A stretch of 64,000 nucleotides of DNA, taken from Hyphomicrobiales bacterium (GTDB lineage: Bacteria > Pseudomonadota > Alphaproteobacteria > Rhizobiales > Aestuariivirgaceae). The stretch spans positions 1 through 64,000 of the forward strand of contig JACPNZ010000039.1 of assembly GCA_016185245.1 (NCBI GenBank). Reading direction: 5' to 3'. The position numbers and the translations under genes are program-made. How positions within the stretch are numbered: the stretch's first letter is position 1; every line of letters starts with the position of its first letter. Shown one piece after another: positions 7,974-16,105 of the stretch. The notes below the pieces were generated by a model that was not told the DNA's origin, made no database searches, and saw only the letters and a program-made list of their open reading frames with translations.

Positions 7974-9659
7974 ATGGTGGAAAACCTTACAGAAACTTCA
8001 CGTGATCGTCTTCGGGCCTTCATGAAGGGACTGGCGGCATTCTTTGCCGGGCCCTTCTGGAAGCTGATCTTCGCTTATCTGGTCATTCTCACCGTCCATG
8101 CCTTCCTCGGCCGGTGGACGCCGGGATATCTGGTTGGCCGCGATCTCTGGCACTTTACCATCTCACGCATGGTGATCCCGATGATCATGCTGGGGGCAGT
8201 TGCCGCCTTCGTGCGCCTGGTACCGGCGAGTCTGTTGCTGGCGGCGGGATTTCTGGCGATCGGCACGATATCCGCCATCAAGCGCGAGGCCACCGGCGAA
8301 CCGTTCCAGGTGAGCGACCTGTTCCTTGCCGGCCAGGGCCTGCATCTCCTGGGCTATGTCGGCCCAGGCAAATGGCTGGTGGCGGGAATGATTCTGCCCG
8401 CCGCCGCCTATTCGTTGCGGGCCATCCGCTTCCGACGCTGGAGCCTGCCGCTGTTTGCCGTCTGCGCCATGCTGCTTTCAACCTACCGCATCGAAGCGGT
8501 AGCCCAGGTGATCCATGACTACGGCCCGGTCTGGGGGGTCGAGAACCTGACCTTCAGCCAAGCCGAGAGCGAGCGAATGAACGGGCTCGGCACGCATCTC
8601 TATTTCTCCACGGCGGGACTGCGGCTCAAGACCTACAGCCCCGACCAGGTCGCCGCCGCCATGACCGGTCTCGTCACGGCCGGCACGGCGCCGGTGCGCG
8701 GCGGGCCGCTCCCCGACGTCTATGTCGTGGTCGGCGAATCCTGGTGGCGCGATCCGTCCGACAAACTATCGCCCCTCGACCAGCTCGTCGCGGCGGGCTT
8801 TGCCGAAGGCCAGGCCGTGTCGCCGGTCTATGGCGGCACCACGCCCAATGCCGAGTTCGAGGTATTGACCGGCATTCCGGTCAAGAGCTTCCGCGCGGGT
8901 ATCATCCCCTACCAGCACTATCTGCAATATCTGACGCCCGGGGCGCTGGCCCTGCCGCGCCTCCTGAGCCAAGTGGGCTACACGGCGCGCGCCATGCACA
9001 ACTTCACCCGCCGCTTCTGGCTGCGCGACCAGGTCTATCCGCGTTTCGGCTTCGCAAGCTTCGACAGTATGGACGACATGCAGATCACGATGCAGCCGAG
9101 CGGCTGGCCCACCGACGACGGGCTCTATGCCCAGGCGCTGAAGCGCCTCGATGACGGTGGCCCGCAATTCACCTTCCTGGTGACCGTGATGACCCACGGG
9201 CCCTATGCGGAAGATGTCGCACGCGACGGCAAGACCCACCCCGGGACCGCCGACTACCGTGACCGGCTTTCCGGAGCCGCCCGGGCCTTGGCCGCCTTCG
9301 ACCGGTCGCTCAAGGCCCGGGGCCGGCCCTATGTGCTGCTGATCGTCGGCGATCACCTGCCGGGCCTGCGGCTGCACCAGTGGAAGATCGGCATGGTCGA
9401 GGAGAGCGATCCGCGCCTGCACCAAGTGCCGTTCCTCATTTCCGGCAATACCGGCGAAGCGCCAGCGCTGCGCGACCGCCTGATGGGCCGCCCGCTCTAC
9501 TGCTTCTCGCCGCTCGTTGCCGAACAGTTGCGCCTTGGCATTACCGACCGCTATTTCCGCTATGTCGCCAGGCAGTGCAGCGACAGTGCCGCGCCCACTG
9601 TCGCTCCGGCCGAGGCGGTCATCCAGAACCAGCTGTTCTCGACGGCACCGCTACTTTAG
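7974..9659 (+). CDS. LTA synthase-like sulfatase-fold membrane protein
   Basis: The 561-aa protein has an N-terminal block of membrane helices (about residues 20-190) followed by a periplasmic alkaline-phosphatase-fold domain of the LtaS/MdoB type. Visible metal and nucleophile motifs are VVVGESWW, YGGTTPNAEFEVLTG (catalytic Thr), MTHGPY and VGDHLPG. These enzymes move phosphoglycerol or similar groups onto periplasmic glycans or lipids; the acceptor here is unknown. The ORF track starts at 7608 inside the opposite-strand gene. ATG 7974 (MVENLTE...) is preferred, with ATG 8022 (MKGLAAFF...) as alternative. The 3' end overlaps the convergent small gene by 4 nt. Confidence 0.85.
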   Translation: MVENLTETSRDRLRAFMKGLAAFFAGPFWKLIFAYLVILTVHAFLGRWTPGYLVGRDLWHFTISRMVIPMIMLGAVAAFVRLVPASLLLAAGFLAIGTISAIKREATGEPFQVSDLFLAGQGLHLLGYVGPGKWLVAGMILPAAAYSLRAIRFRRWSLPLFAVCAMLLSTYRIEAVAQVIHDYGPVWGVENLTFSQAESERMNGLGTHLYFSTAGLRLKTYSPDQVAAAMTGLVTAGTAPVRGGPLPDVYVVVGESWWRDPSDKLSPLDQLVAAGFAEGQAVSPVYGGTTPNAEFEVLTGIPVKSFRAGIIPYQHYLQYLTPGALALPRLLSQVGYTARAMHNFTRRFWLRDQVYPRFGFASFDSMDDMQITMQPSGWPTDDGLYAQALKRLDDGGPQFTFLVTVMTHGPYAEDVARDGKTHPGTADYRDRLSGAARALAAFDRSLKARGRPYVLLIVGDHLPGLRLHQWKIGMVEESDPRLHQVPFLISGNTGEAPALRDRLMGRPLYCFSPLVAEQLRLGITDRYFRYVARQCSDSAAPTVAPAEAVIQNQLFSTAPLL

Positions 9660-9883
9660 GCACCACTCTTGCCGGGCTTCTTCTTTGGAAACTCGGCGAG
9701 CATGCGCTGCTCAAGGGCCACCAAGTCGGCCGGCAGGGGCTGGCCCAGGCCGCGGAACTCGTTGAGCTTCTGGTGAATGAGTTCATAGAGCTCGTGCAGA
9801 TCCTCGGGCTGATTGTTGATCTCCGAGACCAGCAGCGCGATCTGGGCTTTCAGTTCTTCCAGGGCCATGTTCGCTCCAGGCAA
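9656..9883 (-). CDS. Small conserved-looking hypothetical protein (75 aa)
   Basis: The product is short, charged and predicted helical (ALEELKAQIALLVSEINNQPEDLHELYELIHQKLNEFRG), ending in a basic PKKKPGKSG tail. It has no signal peptide or membrane segment. An alternative start is Met-6 (ATG at 9868). It is convergent with the LtaS-like gene, overlapping by 4 nt. The regular amphipathic pattern and good codon use support it being real; no function is proposed. Confidence 0.6.
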   Translation of the reverse strand: MPGANMALEELKAQIALLVSEINNQPEDLHELYELIHQKLNEFRGLGQPLPADLVALEQRMLAEFPKKKPGKSGA

Positions 9884-9942
9884 ATGGGGTCGGCGCCAAG
9901 CATAGTTGCCGCGGGCCCCATGTCCAACGGCATATTTGCGGC

Positions 9943-10773
9943 TCAGCCCGCCTGGGCGTCTTCGCCTTTGGCGGCGATGCGATAGGCCTTGCTTGGCCCA
10001 AGGTCGCGCCAGAAGGAAAGCTTCGCATAGCGCTCGAACAGGTCGGGCGGCAGCACGGTTTGGCGTGGCCGCGGCTCGACCCTGGGGTGAACTCGGTGCA
10101 AGCCGCCGAGGCCGAGTGCGGCGTCGAACTCCGGCGCATCATAGTGCAGGTTGGAAAAATCGTGGTCGAAGGACGCTTCGCCGAGAAACTCGTAGATCAG
10201 CGCCAGGACATCCCTCGGCCGGTGGCAGACGAGATCATATTCGACCAGCATGAGGCGCCCGGCGTGTTCCGAATAGCAGGCCTCGCGGAGCGCATGCCAG
10301 GGAAAGCCGACGAGACGGTTGGCGCCGGCCAGGGCTTCGACCCGGGTGTAGACGGTGGCGCGCTCGGCGGCGCTGTTAAACAGTCGCGTATACTCCAAGA
10401 CATTGGCGCGGAACTGGCGCTCGAGCGAATCCATCACCCAGGCCACGTCACGCACGCAACAGATCATCCGGGCATCGGGAAACAGTTTGAGTAGCGCCGG
10501 CAGATGCGCCGTCCAGGCGCGGTTGGTATCGAAGATCACCGGCTCGTTGCGGTCGGCATAATAATTGTCGAAGAGCCCGCGCAGCAGTCTAGTGCGCTGT
10601 TCCGGGCTGACCAGGCCCGCAAGTTCGCTGCCGGCGGAGACTTGCGCGATCATTCCCTCGAACAGGCTGGCGATGGGGCTCGACATGCCGGCGTAAAGCC
10701 GCGGGTTCTGGCGCAGGATCGCCGCCATCAGCGTCGAGCCCGAACGCGGCAGGCCGGAAATGAAATGATAGAT
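9943..10773 (-). CDS. Sulfotransferase family protein with no canonical start codon
   Basis: The conserved protein begins before the ORF-track ATG. In-frame upstream sequence reads IYHFISGLPRSGSTLMAAILRQ, which contains the PAPS-binding loop (GLPRSGSTL). A later segment, CCVRDVAWVMDSLERQF, fits the 3'-phosphate site. Between the upstream stop (10810-10812) and ATG 10728 there is no ATG, GTG or TTG. The ATC codon at 10773 sits 6 nt after GGGGAG and is the best candidate for a non-AUG start. Starting at 10728 would remove the phosphosulfate loop. It may therefore be a rare AUC-initiated gene or a recent start-loss mutant. Substrate is unknown. Confidence 0.7.
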   Translation of the reverse strand: MYHFISGLPRSGSTLMAAILRQNPRLYAGMSSPIASLFEGMIAQVSAGSELAGLVSPEQRTRLLRGLFDNYYADRNEPVIFDTNRAWTAHLPALLKLFPDARMICCVRDVAWVMDSLERQFRANVLEYTRLFNSAAERATVYTRVEALAGANRLVGFPWHALREACYSEHAGRLMLVEYDLVCHRPRDVLALIYEFLGEASFDHDFSNLHYDAPEFDAALGLGGLHRVHPRVEPRPRQTVLPPDLFERYAKLSFWRDLGPSKAYRIAAKGEDAQAG

Positions 10774-10823
10774 GGCCGTCTCCCCGAATTTTCGGCCGAG
10801 CCTGTCGCGCTAACGATGCCGAG

Positions 10824-11597
10824 TCAAGCTGGCAGGCGGACCGTCACACCGGCGACGGCCAGCGCCTCGCCAAGCGCACCTTCCGGAGTGGCGTCGGAGA
10901 CCAGCGTCATGGCCGCGGTCCAGGGCCCGTAGACGGCAAGCGACGGACGATCGAATTTGGAATGGTCGGCGAGAACGATCGTCCGGGCGGCGCGGCGCAT
11001 CATCGCCCCATAGATGAGGCCCGGGCCGACGCCGGCATCGTTGGGCCCTTCGGCAGTAACTCCGCTCGCCCCCAGGATCGCCTTGCTGGCGCGGAAGCGC
11101 TGCAGGGCGTCGATGGTGTCGGGTCCGTGGATCAGGCCCTCGCGGCCGTCATACTGGCCGGGTAGCATCAGCACCTTGTGCAGCGGATTGCTGGCCAGCG
11201 CCATGGCGATCGAAAAGGCATGGGTGATGACGGTGAGGTGGTTCAATTCGGCGGCAAGCCTGCGAGCAAAATGCAGCGTGGTGGCGCCACCGCCGATCAT
11301 CAGAATGTCGTTGGGCTCGATCAGCGTGACCGCCGTCGCGGCAATCGCCTCGCGCTCGGCAACCATCAGCATCTCGCGCTCGGCGAGAGCCGGCTCGAAG
11401 GCAACGGGCCGCATGGCGCCGCCATAGGTGCGATTGATCAGCCCACGCTCGTCGAGCTCGGCAAGATCGCGGCGCACCGTTTCGGTCGACACCGAAAGCA
11501 ACAGGGCCAGCTCATTCACCCGCAGCGACGGGGCGGCGCGCAGTTCCGCCACGATGCGGGCCTGGCGGTCGGACTTGTTGAGGCGGCTTGGCTTCAT
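10824..11597 (-). CDS. DeoR-family transcriptional regulator of the BMC locus
   Basis: The 257-aa repressor-type protein has an N-terminal DeoR winged helix (RQARIVAELRAAPSLRVNELALLLSVSTETVRRDLAELDERGLINRTYGGA) and a C-terminal sugar-phosphate-sensing DeoRC domain (DILMIGGGATTLHFARRLA, GASGVTAEG, IVLADHSKF). Start ATG 11597 (MKPSRLNKSDRQ) is preferred because the longer ORF runs into the divergent promoter. It is transcribed away from the microcompartment operon across a 143-nt region with inverted repeats, the standard arrangement for a local regulator. Its effector would probably be a phosphorylated pathway intermediate (inference). Confidence 0.88.
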   Translation of the reverse strand: MKPSRLNKSDRQARIVAELRAAPSLRVNELALLLSVSTETVRRDLAELDERGLINRTYGGAMRPVAFEPALAEREMLMVAEREAIAATAVTLIEPNDILMIGGGATTLHFARRLAAELNHLTVITHAFSIAMALASNPLHKVLMLPGQYDGREGLIHGPDTIDALQRFRASKAILGASGVTAEGPNDAGVGPGLIYGAMMRRAARTIVLADHSKFDRPSLAVYGPWTAAMTLVSDATPEGALGEALAVAGVTVRLPA

Positions 11598-11655
11598 GGA
11601 GCAATCATGCACGGCTTTGACCGGCTTCCAACGGCATTTCTGGACCATGGTCGGA

Positions 11656-11720
11656 AAATGACCGCTTGACAACAGAATAATGTTGTGATTGCATGATATA
11701 TACTGTGAAGACGGTCATTT
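11656..11720. promoter_or_regulatory. Divergent control region with two nested inverted repeats
   Basis: AAATGACCG (11656-11664) is matched by its exact reverse complement CGGTCATTT (11712-11720). Between them ACAACA (11669-11674) pairs with TGTTGT (11681-11686). A TTGACA -35-like hexamer at 11666-11671 overlaps the inner left arm. The layout between the DeoR gene and the first BMC gene fits operators for the DeoR regulator. No experimental support is available. Confidence 0.55.
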
Positions 11721-11740
11721 CGTGCCTGAAGGACCAACAA

Positions 11741-13024
11741 ATGTACGATTACGGCCTGTTCAAGTTCGAATCGAAGCAGCAGCTTCTCGACACGGCGATC
11801 CGCTACTGGAACCCGGACAAGACCAAGTTCTGGCAGAAGGCCGGCATCGATCTCGTTATCGACCGGCGCGAGGGCTACCGGCTCTACGACATGTCGGGCC
11901 GCAGCCTGATCGACCTGCATTTGAATGGCGGTACCTATAATTTCGGCCACCGGCACCCGGAGCTGGTGGAAACGCTGAAAGGGGCACTCGACTATTTCGA
12001 CATCGGCAACCACTGGTTTCCGTCGGTCGCCCGCGCCGCTCTCGCTGAATCCCTCGTCAAGGTCTCGTCCGGCATGACCTATGCGGTCTTCGCCCCCGGC
12101 GGGGCCGAAGCCGTCGACATCGCCATCAAGAGTGCCCGCTACGCCACCAAGCGGCGCAAGATCGTGTCGATCGTCAAGGGCTACCACGGCCATTCGGGGC
12201 TGTCGGTGGCAACCGGCGACGAGCGCTTCAGCAAGATCTTCCTCTCCGACCAGCCCGAGCATTTCGTCCAGGTGCCGTTCAATGACATCGACGCCATGGA
12301 GAAGGCGCTGAAGGGCAACGACTGCGCCGCGCTCATCATGGAAACGATCCCGGCGACCTATGGCTTTCCCATGCCGAAGCCCGGCTATCTCAACGCCTGC
12401 AAGGCCCTGTGCGTGAAGCACGATGCGATGTACATCGCCGACGAGGTGCAGACGGGGCTCATGCGCACCGGCTCCATGTGGGGCTGGCAGGCCTATGGCG
12501 TCGAGCCCGACATCATGGTGACCGCCAAGGGCCTCTCCGGCGGCCTCTATCCGATCAGTGCTTGTCTGGTGAACGACAAGACCGGCGGCTGGCTCAACGA
12601 GGATGGAGCGGCTCATATCTCGACCTCGGGCGGGGCCGAGCTCGGCTGCGTCGTCGCCCACAAGGTGATCGAGATGCTGCAGCGGCCGGAGCTCATCGCC
12701 AATGTCGGCTTCGTCAGCGAATTCATGGCCGAGGGCATGGCCGAGATGCGGCGGCGCCATGGCGATATTTTCACCGGCGTACGCCAGAAAGGCGTGATCC
12801 TGGGCCTCGAATTCAGTAATCATCCGGAAGGTGCGCTGCATGTCTCGCGGGCGCTTTACGAGCACGGCATCTGGGCCATTTTCTCCTCCCTCGACAAGCG
12901 GGTGCTGCAGTGGAAGCCGGGGGTGCTGCTCTCTTCCGATCTCTGTCAGGAAATCCTCGACCGCTTCGATGCCGCCATGCCGCGGGCCCGCCAACTCTTG
13001 CGCGACGCCGCGAAAGTGAATTGA
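11741..13024 (+). CDS. Class III PLP enzyme, probable amino-alcohol phosphate phospho-lyase of the BMC
   Basis: The 427-aa protein has the class III aminotransferase fold: PLP-phosphate loop FAPGGAEAVDIAIKSAR, YHGHSG, pyridine-binding IADEVQTGLMRTG and Schiff-base lysine in VTAKGLSGGLYP. In RMM/AAUM loci the equivalent gene is proposed to eliminate phosphate and ammonia from 1-amino-2-propanol O-phosphate to give propionaldehyde. The neighbouring kinase and aldehyde dehydrogenase support that here (inference). ATG 11741 follows AAGGA; the ORF-track start at 11693 lies in the operator region. It is the first gene of an eight-gene operon, with one nt before the next start codon. Confidence 0.85.
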   Translation: MYDYGLFKFESKQQLLDTAIRYWNPDKTKFWQKAGIDLVIDRREGYRLYDMSGRSLIDLHLNGGTYNFGHRHPELVETLKGALDYFDIGNHWFPSVARAALAESLVKVSSGMTYAVFAPGGAEAVDIAIKSARYATKRRKIVSIVKGYHGHSGLSVATGDERFSKIFLSDQPEHFVQVPFNDIDAMEKALKGNDCAALIMETIPATYGFPMPKPGYLNACKALCVKHDAMYIADEVQTGLMRTGSMWGWQAYGVEPDIMVTAKGLSGGLYPISACLVNDKTGGWLNEDGAAHISTSGGAELGCVVAHKVIEMLQRPELIANVGFVSEFMAEGMAEMRRRHGDIFTGVRQKGVILGLEFSNHPEGALHVSRALYEHGIWAIFSSLDKRVLQWKPGVLLSSDLCQEILDRFDAAMPRARQLLRDAAKVN

Positions 13025-13025
13025 G

Positions 13026-14537
13026 ATGACCGAAGTTCTTATGAAAGTTCCCGACGCACGGCTCGAACAGGGCCGGATGATGCTGGACCGGGCCCGCTGG
13101 GCGGCGGCGAAGCTGGCCAAGATGGACCGCGTGAGCGTCCAGCGAGTGACCGACGCGGTAGCCAAGGCCGGCCACGCCAAGGCCCAGCATTTCGCCGAGT
13201 GCGCCGTGCGCGAGACCGGCATGGGTGTCATCGATCACAAGCGCTTGAAGAACGAAGCCTGTTCCACCGGCATCGCCGATCTCTACGCGCACGAGGATTT
13301 CGTGGCACCCCGCATCGATGTGGGCAAGAAGATCGTCGAACTCCCCCGCCCCGCCGGGGTGATTTTCGCGCTCATCCCCGTCACCAATCCGATCGCCACC
13401 GTGTACTTCAAAACGCTGCTGGCGCTGATGACCCGCAATGCCATCATCCTGAGCCCACACCCGCAGGCCAAGGCCTGCTGTGCGGAAGCGGCGAGGCTTC
13501 TGGCCGAGGCGGCCAAGGCGGCCGGCGCTCCCGATGGCGTGATCCAGGTGATCGCCGAGCCCGATATTCCGCTGATCGAGAAGCTCATGTCGGACGAGCG
13601 CGTCGATCTGATCGTCGCAACCGGCGGGCCTTCGGTGGTCAAGGCCGCCTATCGCTCCGGCAATCCGGCCTTCGGCGTCGGCCCCGGCAATGCGCCGGTG
13701 CTGGTCGACGACACGGCCGACCTCCGGCTGGCGGCGAAGCGCATCGTCGAGTCCAAATCCTTCGACAATTCCATCTTGTGCACCAATGAATCGGTGGTGC
13801 TGGCGTTTTCCACAATCGCTGACCGGCTGCTGGAGGCGATGAAGTCGGCGGGCGCCCACGTCTGCAGCAGCGAAGAGACGGTGAAACTGCGCAACCTCTT
13901 GTTCCCCGAGCATGGCTTCAATATCGGCATGATCGGCAAGGATGCGAACCTCATCGCCCGGGCCGCCGGCTTCAATGCGCCCAACGCGAAAATTCTGGTG
14001 ACGCCGGTCGATCTCGTGCAGCCGGAAGAGAGGCTGGTGCGCGAGAAGCTTTGCCCGGTTCTCGCCTTCGCCCGCGTTCAGAACATCGACCAGGCCATAT
14101 CGGCGGCGCGCTCGATGATGCGCAAGGCCGGCCGCGGCCATTCCGCCGCCGTGCACTCGAAAAACGAAGCCAACATCCTGGCCTTCGCCGCGACCGTCCC
14201 GGCGTTGCGCGTTGCCGTCAATGCCGGCTGCTCGCTCGGAGCTTCCGGTTTCGAGACCAATCTCGGCCCCTCGATGACCATCGGCACGGGCTTTGCCGGA
14301 GGTTCCTCGATCGGCGACAATCTGACGCCGCATCACTTCGTCCACTTTGCCCGCATCGCCTACAACAAGGAGGCCGCCGAAGCCTTCGGCAATTTTGCCG
14401 GCCTCGACCCGCTCGACCTGCCGAAACGCGAGGCAGCACCCCTGAGCCTCGCCGTCGACAATTCATCCGACAGCGAACTTCGCCGTGAACTCCGCCGCAT
14501 CATTCTCGAGGAGCTGAGTGCGGTTCTGGCCGCCTGA
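13026..14537 (+). CDS. CoA-acylating aldehyde dehydrogenase of the BMC
   Basis: The 503-aa enzyme belongs to the EutE/PduP-like acylating aldehyde dehydrogenases that convert an aldehyde, NAD+ and CoA to acyl-CoA and NADH. The catalytic cysteine is in SFDNSILCTNES, with the NAD-site region VATGGPSVVKAAYRSGNPAFGVGPGN. After the catalytic domain a linker leads to an amphipathic C-terminal helix (SELRRELRRIILEELSAVL), typical of an encapsulation peptide targeting cargo into a shell. It sits between the PLP enzyme and the first shell gene. Propionaldehyde is the likely substrate by comparison with RMM loci. Confidence 0.9.
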   Translation: MTEVLMKVPDARLEQGRMMLDRARWAAAKLAKMDRVSVQRVTDAVAKAGHAKAQHFAECAVRETGMGVIDHKRLKNEACSTGIADLYAHEDFVAPRIDVGKKIVELPRPAGVIFALIPVTNPIATVYFKTLLALMTRNAIILSPHPQAKACCAEAARLLAEAAKAAGAPDGVIQVIAEPDIPLIEKLMSDERVDLIVATGGPSVVKAAYRSGNPAFGVGPGNAPVLVDDTADLRLAAKRIVESKSFDNSILCTNESVVLAFSTIADRLLEAMKSAGAHVCSSEETVKLRNLLFPEHGFNIGMIGKDANLIARAAGFNAPNAKILVTPVDLVQPEERLVREKLCPVLAFARVQNIDQAISAARSMMRKAGRGHSAAVHSKNEANILAFAATVPALRVAVNAGCSLGASGFETNLGPSMTIGTGFAGGSSIGDNLTPHHFVHFARIAYNKEAAEAFGNFAGLDPLDLPKREAAPLSLAVDNSSDSELRRELRRIILEELSAVLAA

Positions 14538-14541
14538 CCCC

Positions 14542-15141
14542 ATGGCAACGCTCCGCTCCCTCATCTTCATCGACCAGCTGCAACCGCAGACCATGTGCTA
14601 TCTCGGCACCTGGATCAGGGGATCGCTGCCGCGCACCAACATGGCCGCCGAGATCATCGAGGTGGCCCCCGGCCTCGACATCGAGGCGCTGACCGATGTG
14701 GCGCTCAAGGCCGCCGACGTGCAGGGCGGCATTCTGGTGGTCGAACGCCAGTTCGGCTATCTCGAAATCCATTCGCGCGACGTGGCCGCCGTCAAGGCTG
14801 CCGCCGAGGCCGTCCTCGCCGCCATGGGCATGACGGCCGACCAGGCGATGCGCCCGAAGATCCTCGCTTCCAGGATCGTTACCCGCATCGATCCCGGCCA
14901 CGCTTTCCTCATTAACCGCAACAAGGGCGGCTCAATGATCCTGGCCGGCGAAACCCTGTTCGTGCTCGAAACCGAGCCCGCCGCCTATGCCATTCTCGCC
15001 GCCAACGCGGCCGAGAAGGCGGCGACCATCAAGATCATCGATTATCGCATGATCGGCGCCACCGGCCGGCTTTATCTCTCCGGCACCGAGTCGGAAGTGC
15101 GCGCCGCCGCCGATGCCGCCGAACAGGCCCTGGTGATGTGA
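14542..15141 (+). CDS. BMC-T shell protein (tandem BMC domains), first copy
   Basis: The 199-aa trimer-forming microcompartment shell protein is made of two fused BMC domains. The first is circularly permuted and begins LIFIDQLQPQTMCYLGTW; the second includes GHAFLINRNKGGSMILAGETLFVLE and AATIKIIDYRMIGATGRLYLSG. Such pseudohexamers tile shell facets and can carry gated pores for larger metabolites or cofactors. Start ATG 14542 lies 4 nt after the aldehyde dehydrogenase stop. It is paralogous to the gene at 16106, sharing the VERQFGxLEIH and MIGAxGRxYxSG segments. Confidence 0.93.
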   Translation: MATLRSLIFIDQLQPQTMCYLGTWIRGSLPRTNMAAEIIEVAPGLDIEALTDVALKAADVQGGILVVERQFGYLEIHSRDVAAVKAAAEAVLAAMGMTADQAMRPKILASRIVTRIDPGHAFLINRNKGGSMILAGETLFVLETEPAAYAILAANAAEKAATIKIIDYRMIGATGRLYLSGTESEVRAAADAAEQALVM

Positions 15142-15531
15142 ATGGCACTGAAACCCGAAACCGCGACGGAACTGCGGGGCATGGTGCGGGACCTCCTGCG
15201 CGAGGCCATGGCCGGGCGCGGCAGTGCCGCGAAGTCGGGTGTCGAAACGATCCGCATCGGCAATGACACGGAGTTGACCTCCTTCATCGCCCGCCTCATC
15301 GAACCGGCGACGCTGGAAGCCGTACGGGCCGGCAAGCTGCGTTTCACGCTTGCAGCAAGCCCTACTAACGCCCCTGCGTCCACAGCGGCCCTTGACGGGG
15401 TCATCACCGAGCAGAAACTTACCCGCCTCGCGGCTTCCGGCACCTTGCTGCTGGCTCCCGGTGCCGTTCTCACACCGCTGGCGCGCGACAAGGCGCGGCA
15501 GCTCGGTATTAAAATCGAAAGGAGACGCTAG
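15142..15531 (+). CDS. Small BMC-associated protein of unknown function (129 aa)
   Basis: The ATG abuts the BMC-T stop codon, and the gene's own stop abuts the BMC-P start, so it is embedded in the shell operon. It starts with an amphipathic helix (TATELRGMVRDLLREAMAG) that resembles an encapsulation peptide and the C-terminal helix of the aldehyde dehydrogenase. A flexible Ala/Thr/Pro stretch follows in the middle, then LLLAPGAVLTPLARDKARQLGIKIERRR. The final motif occurs in other microcompartment-associated proteins as far as I recall, but the function is unknown. A cargo-scaffold or core-organising role is a guess from its position. Confidence 0.8.
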   Translation: MALKPETATELRGMVRDLLREAMAGRGSAAKSGVETIRIGNDTELTSFIARLIEPATLEAVRAGKLRFTLAASPTNAPASTAALDGVITEQKLTRLAASGTLLLAPGAVLTPLARDKARQLGIKIERRR

Positions 15532-15783
15532 ATGCTCAAGGCAACCGTCACGGGCCGCATCTGGTCCACCAAGAAGATCGCCGAAATGCCCACCGGTTCG
15601 ATCCTCGAGGTCGTGGTCGACGAATCGAATTCGAAGCTTCTCGCCTTCGATCCGCTCGGTTGCGGCCAGGGCGAGAAGGTAATCGTGGCGACGGGTTCGG
15701 TCGCGGCCAGCTGGTTTTCCGGCAAGCCGCCGCCGGTCGATGCCCTGATCATCGGCTCCATCGACGAAACTGCATCGAAATAG
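15532..15783 (+). CDS. BMC-P pentameric vertex protein (EutN/CcmL family)
   Basis: The 83-aa protein has the EutN/CcmL beta-barrel pattern: [44 protein letters not shown] and the C-terminal [11 protein letters not shown]. Pentamers of this family cap the vertices of the icosahedral shell. Length is typical. The ribosome-binding site AAGGAGA lies inside the end of the preceding gene. It is the single BMC-P gene in the operon. Confidence 0.95.
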   Translation: MLKATVTGRIWSTKKIAEMPTGSILEVVVDESNSKLLAFDPLGCGQGEKVIVATGSVAASWFSGKPPPVDALIIGSIDETASK

Positions 15784-15811
15784 CACGCAATCGCTCAGCA
15801 AGGAGGACAAC

Positions 15812-16096
15812 ATGTCGAGCAATGCCATCGGAATGATCGAAACCAAGGGCTATGTGGCGGCACTCGCCGCGGCGGACGCCATGGTGAAGGCCGCCAATGT
15901 GACAATCATCGGCCGCGAACAGGTGGGCGACGGCCTCGTCGCCGTGGTGATCAACGGCGATGTCGGCGCGGTCAAGGCCGCAACCGAGGCCGGTGCCGAA
16001 GTGGCGGGCCAGGTGGGAACACTTGTTTCGGTCCATGTGATCCCGCGGCCCCATGCGGATGTCTCCAAGCACTTCACCGCCGGCAGCGCCAAGTAA
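15812..16096 (+). CDS. BMC-H hexameric shell protein with GDG pore loop
   Basis: The 94-aa single-domain shell protein is of the PduA/EutM type: [58 protein letters not shown]. Hexamers form most of the shell facets. The loop lining the six-fold pore reads REQVGDGLV, where PduA has EKIGSGLV, so an aspartate replaces the pore-facing serine and the pore should be acidic. AGGAGG precedes the start. It is the only BMC-H gene in the window. Confidence 0.95.
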   Translation: MSSNAIGMIETKGYVAALAAADAMVKAANVTIIGREQVGDGLVAVVINGDVGAVKAATEAGAEVAGQVGTLVSVHVIPRPHADVSKHFTAGSAK

Positions 16097-16105
16097 GTCT
16101 GCGCC

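Noticed and set aside
6250-8025. 591-aa plus-strand ORF opposite the Crp/Fnr and SIS genes
   Set aside because: Shadow frame: low-complexity, Gly/His/Gln-rich translation fully covered by two well-supported minus-strand genes.
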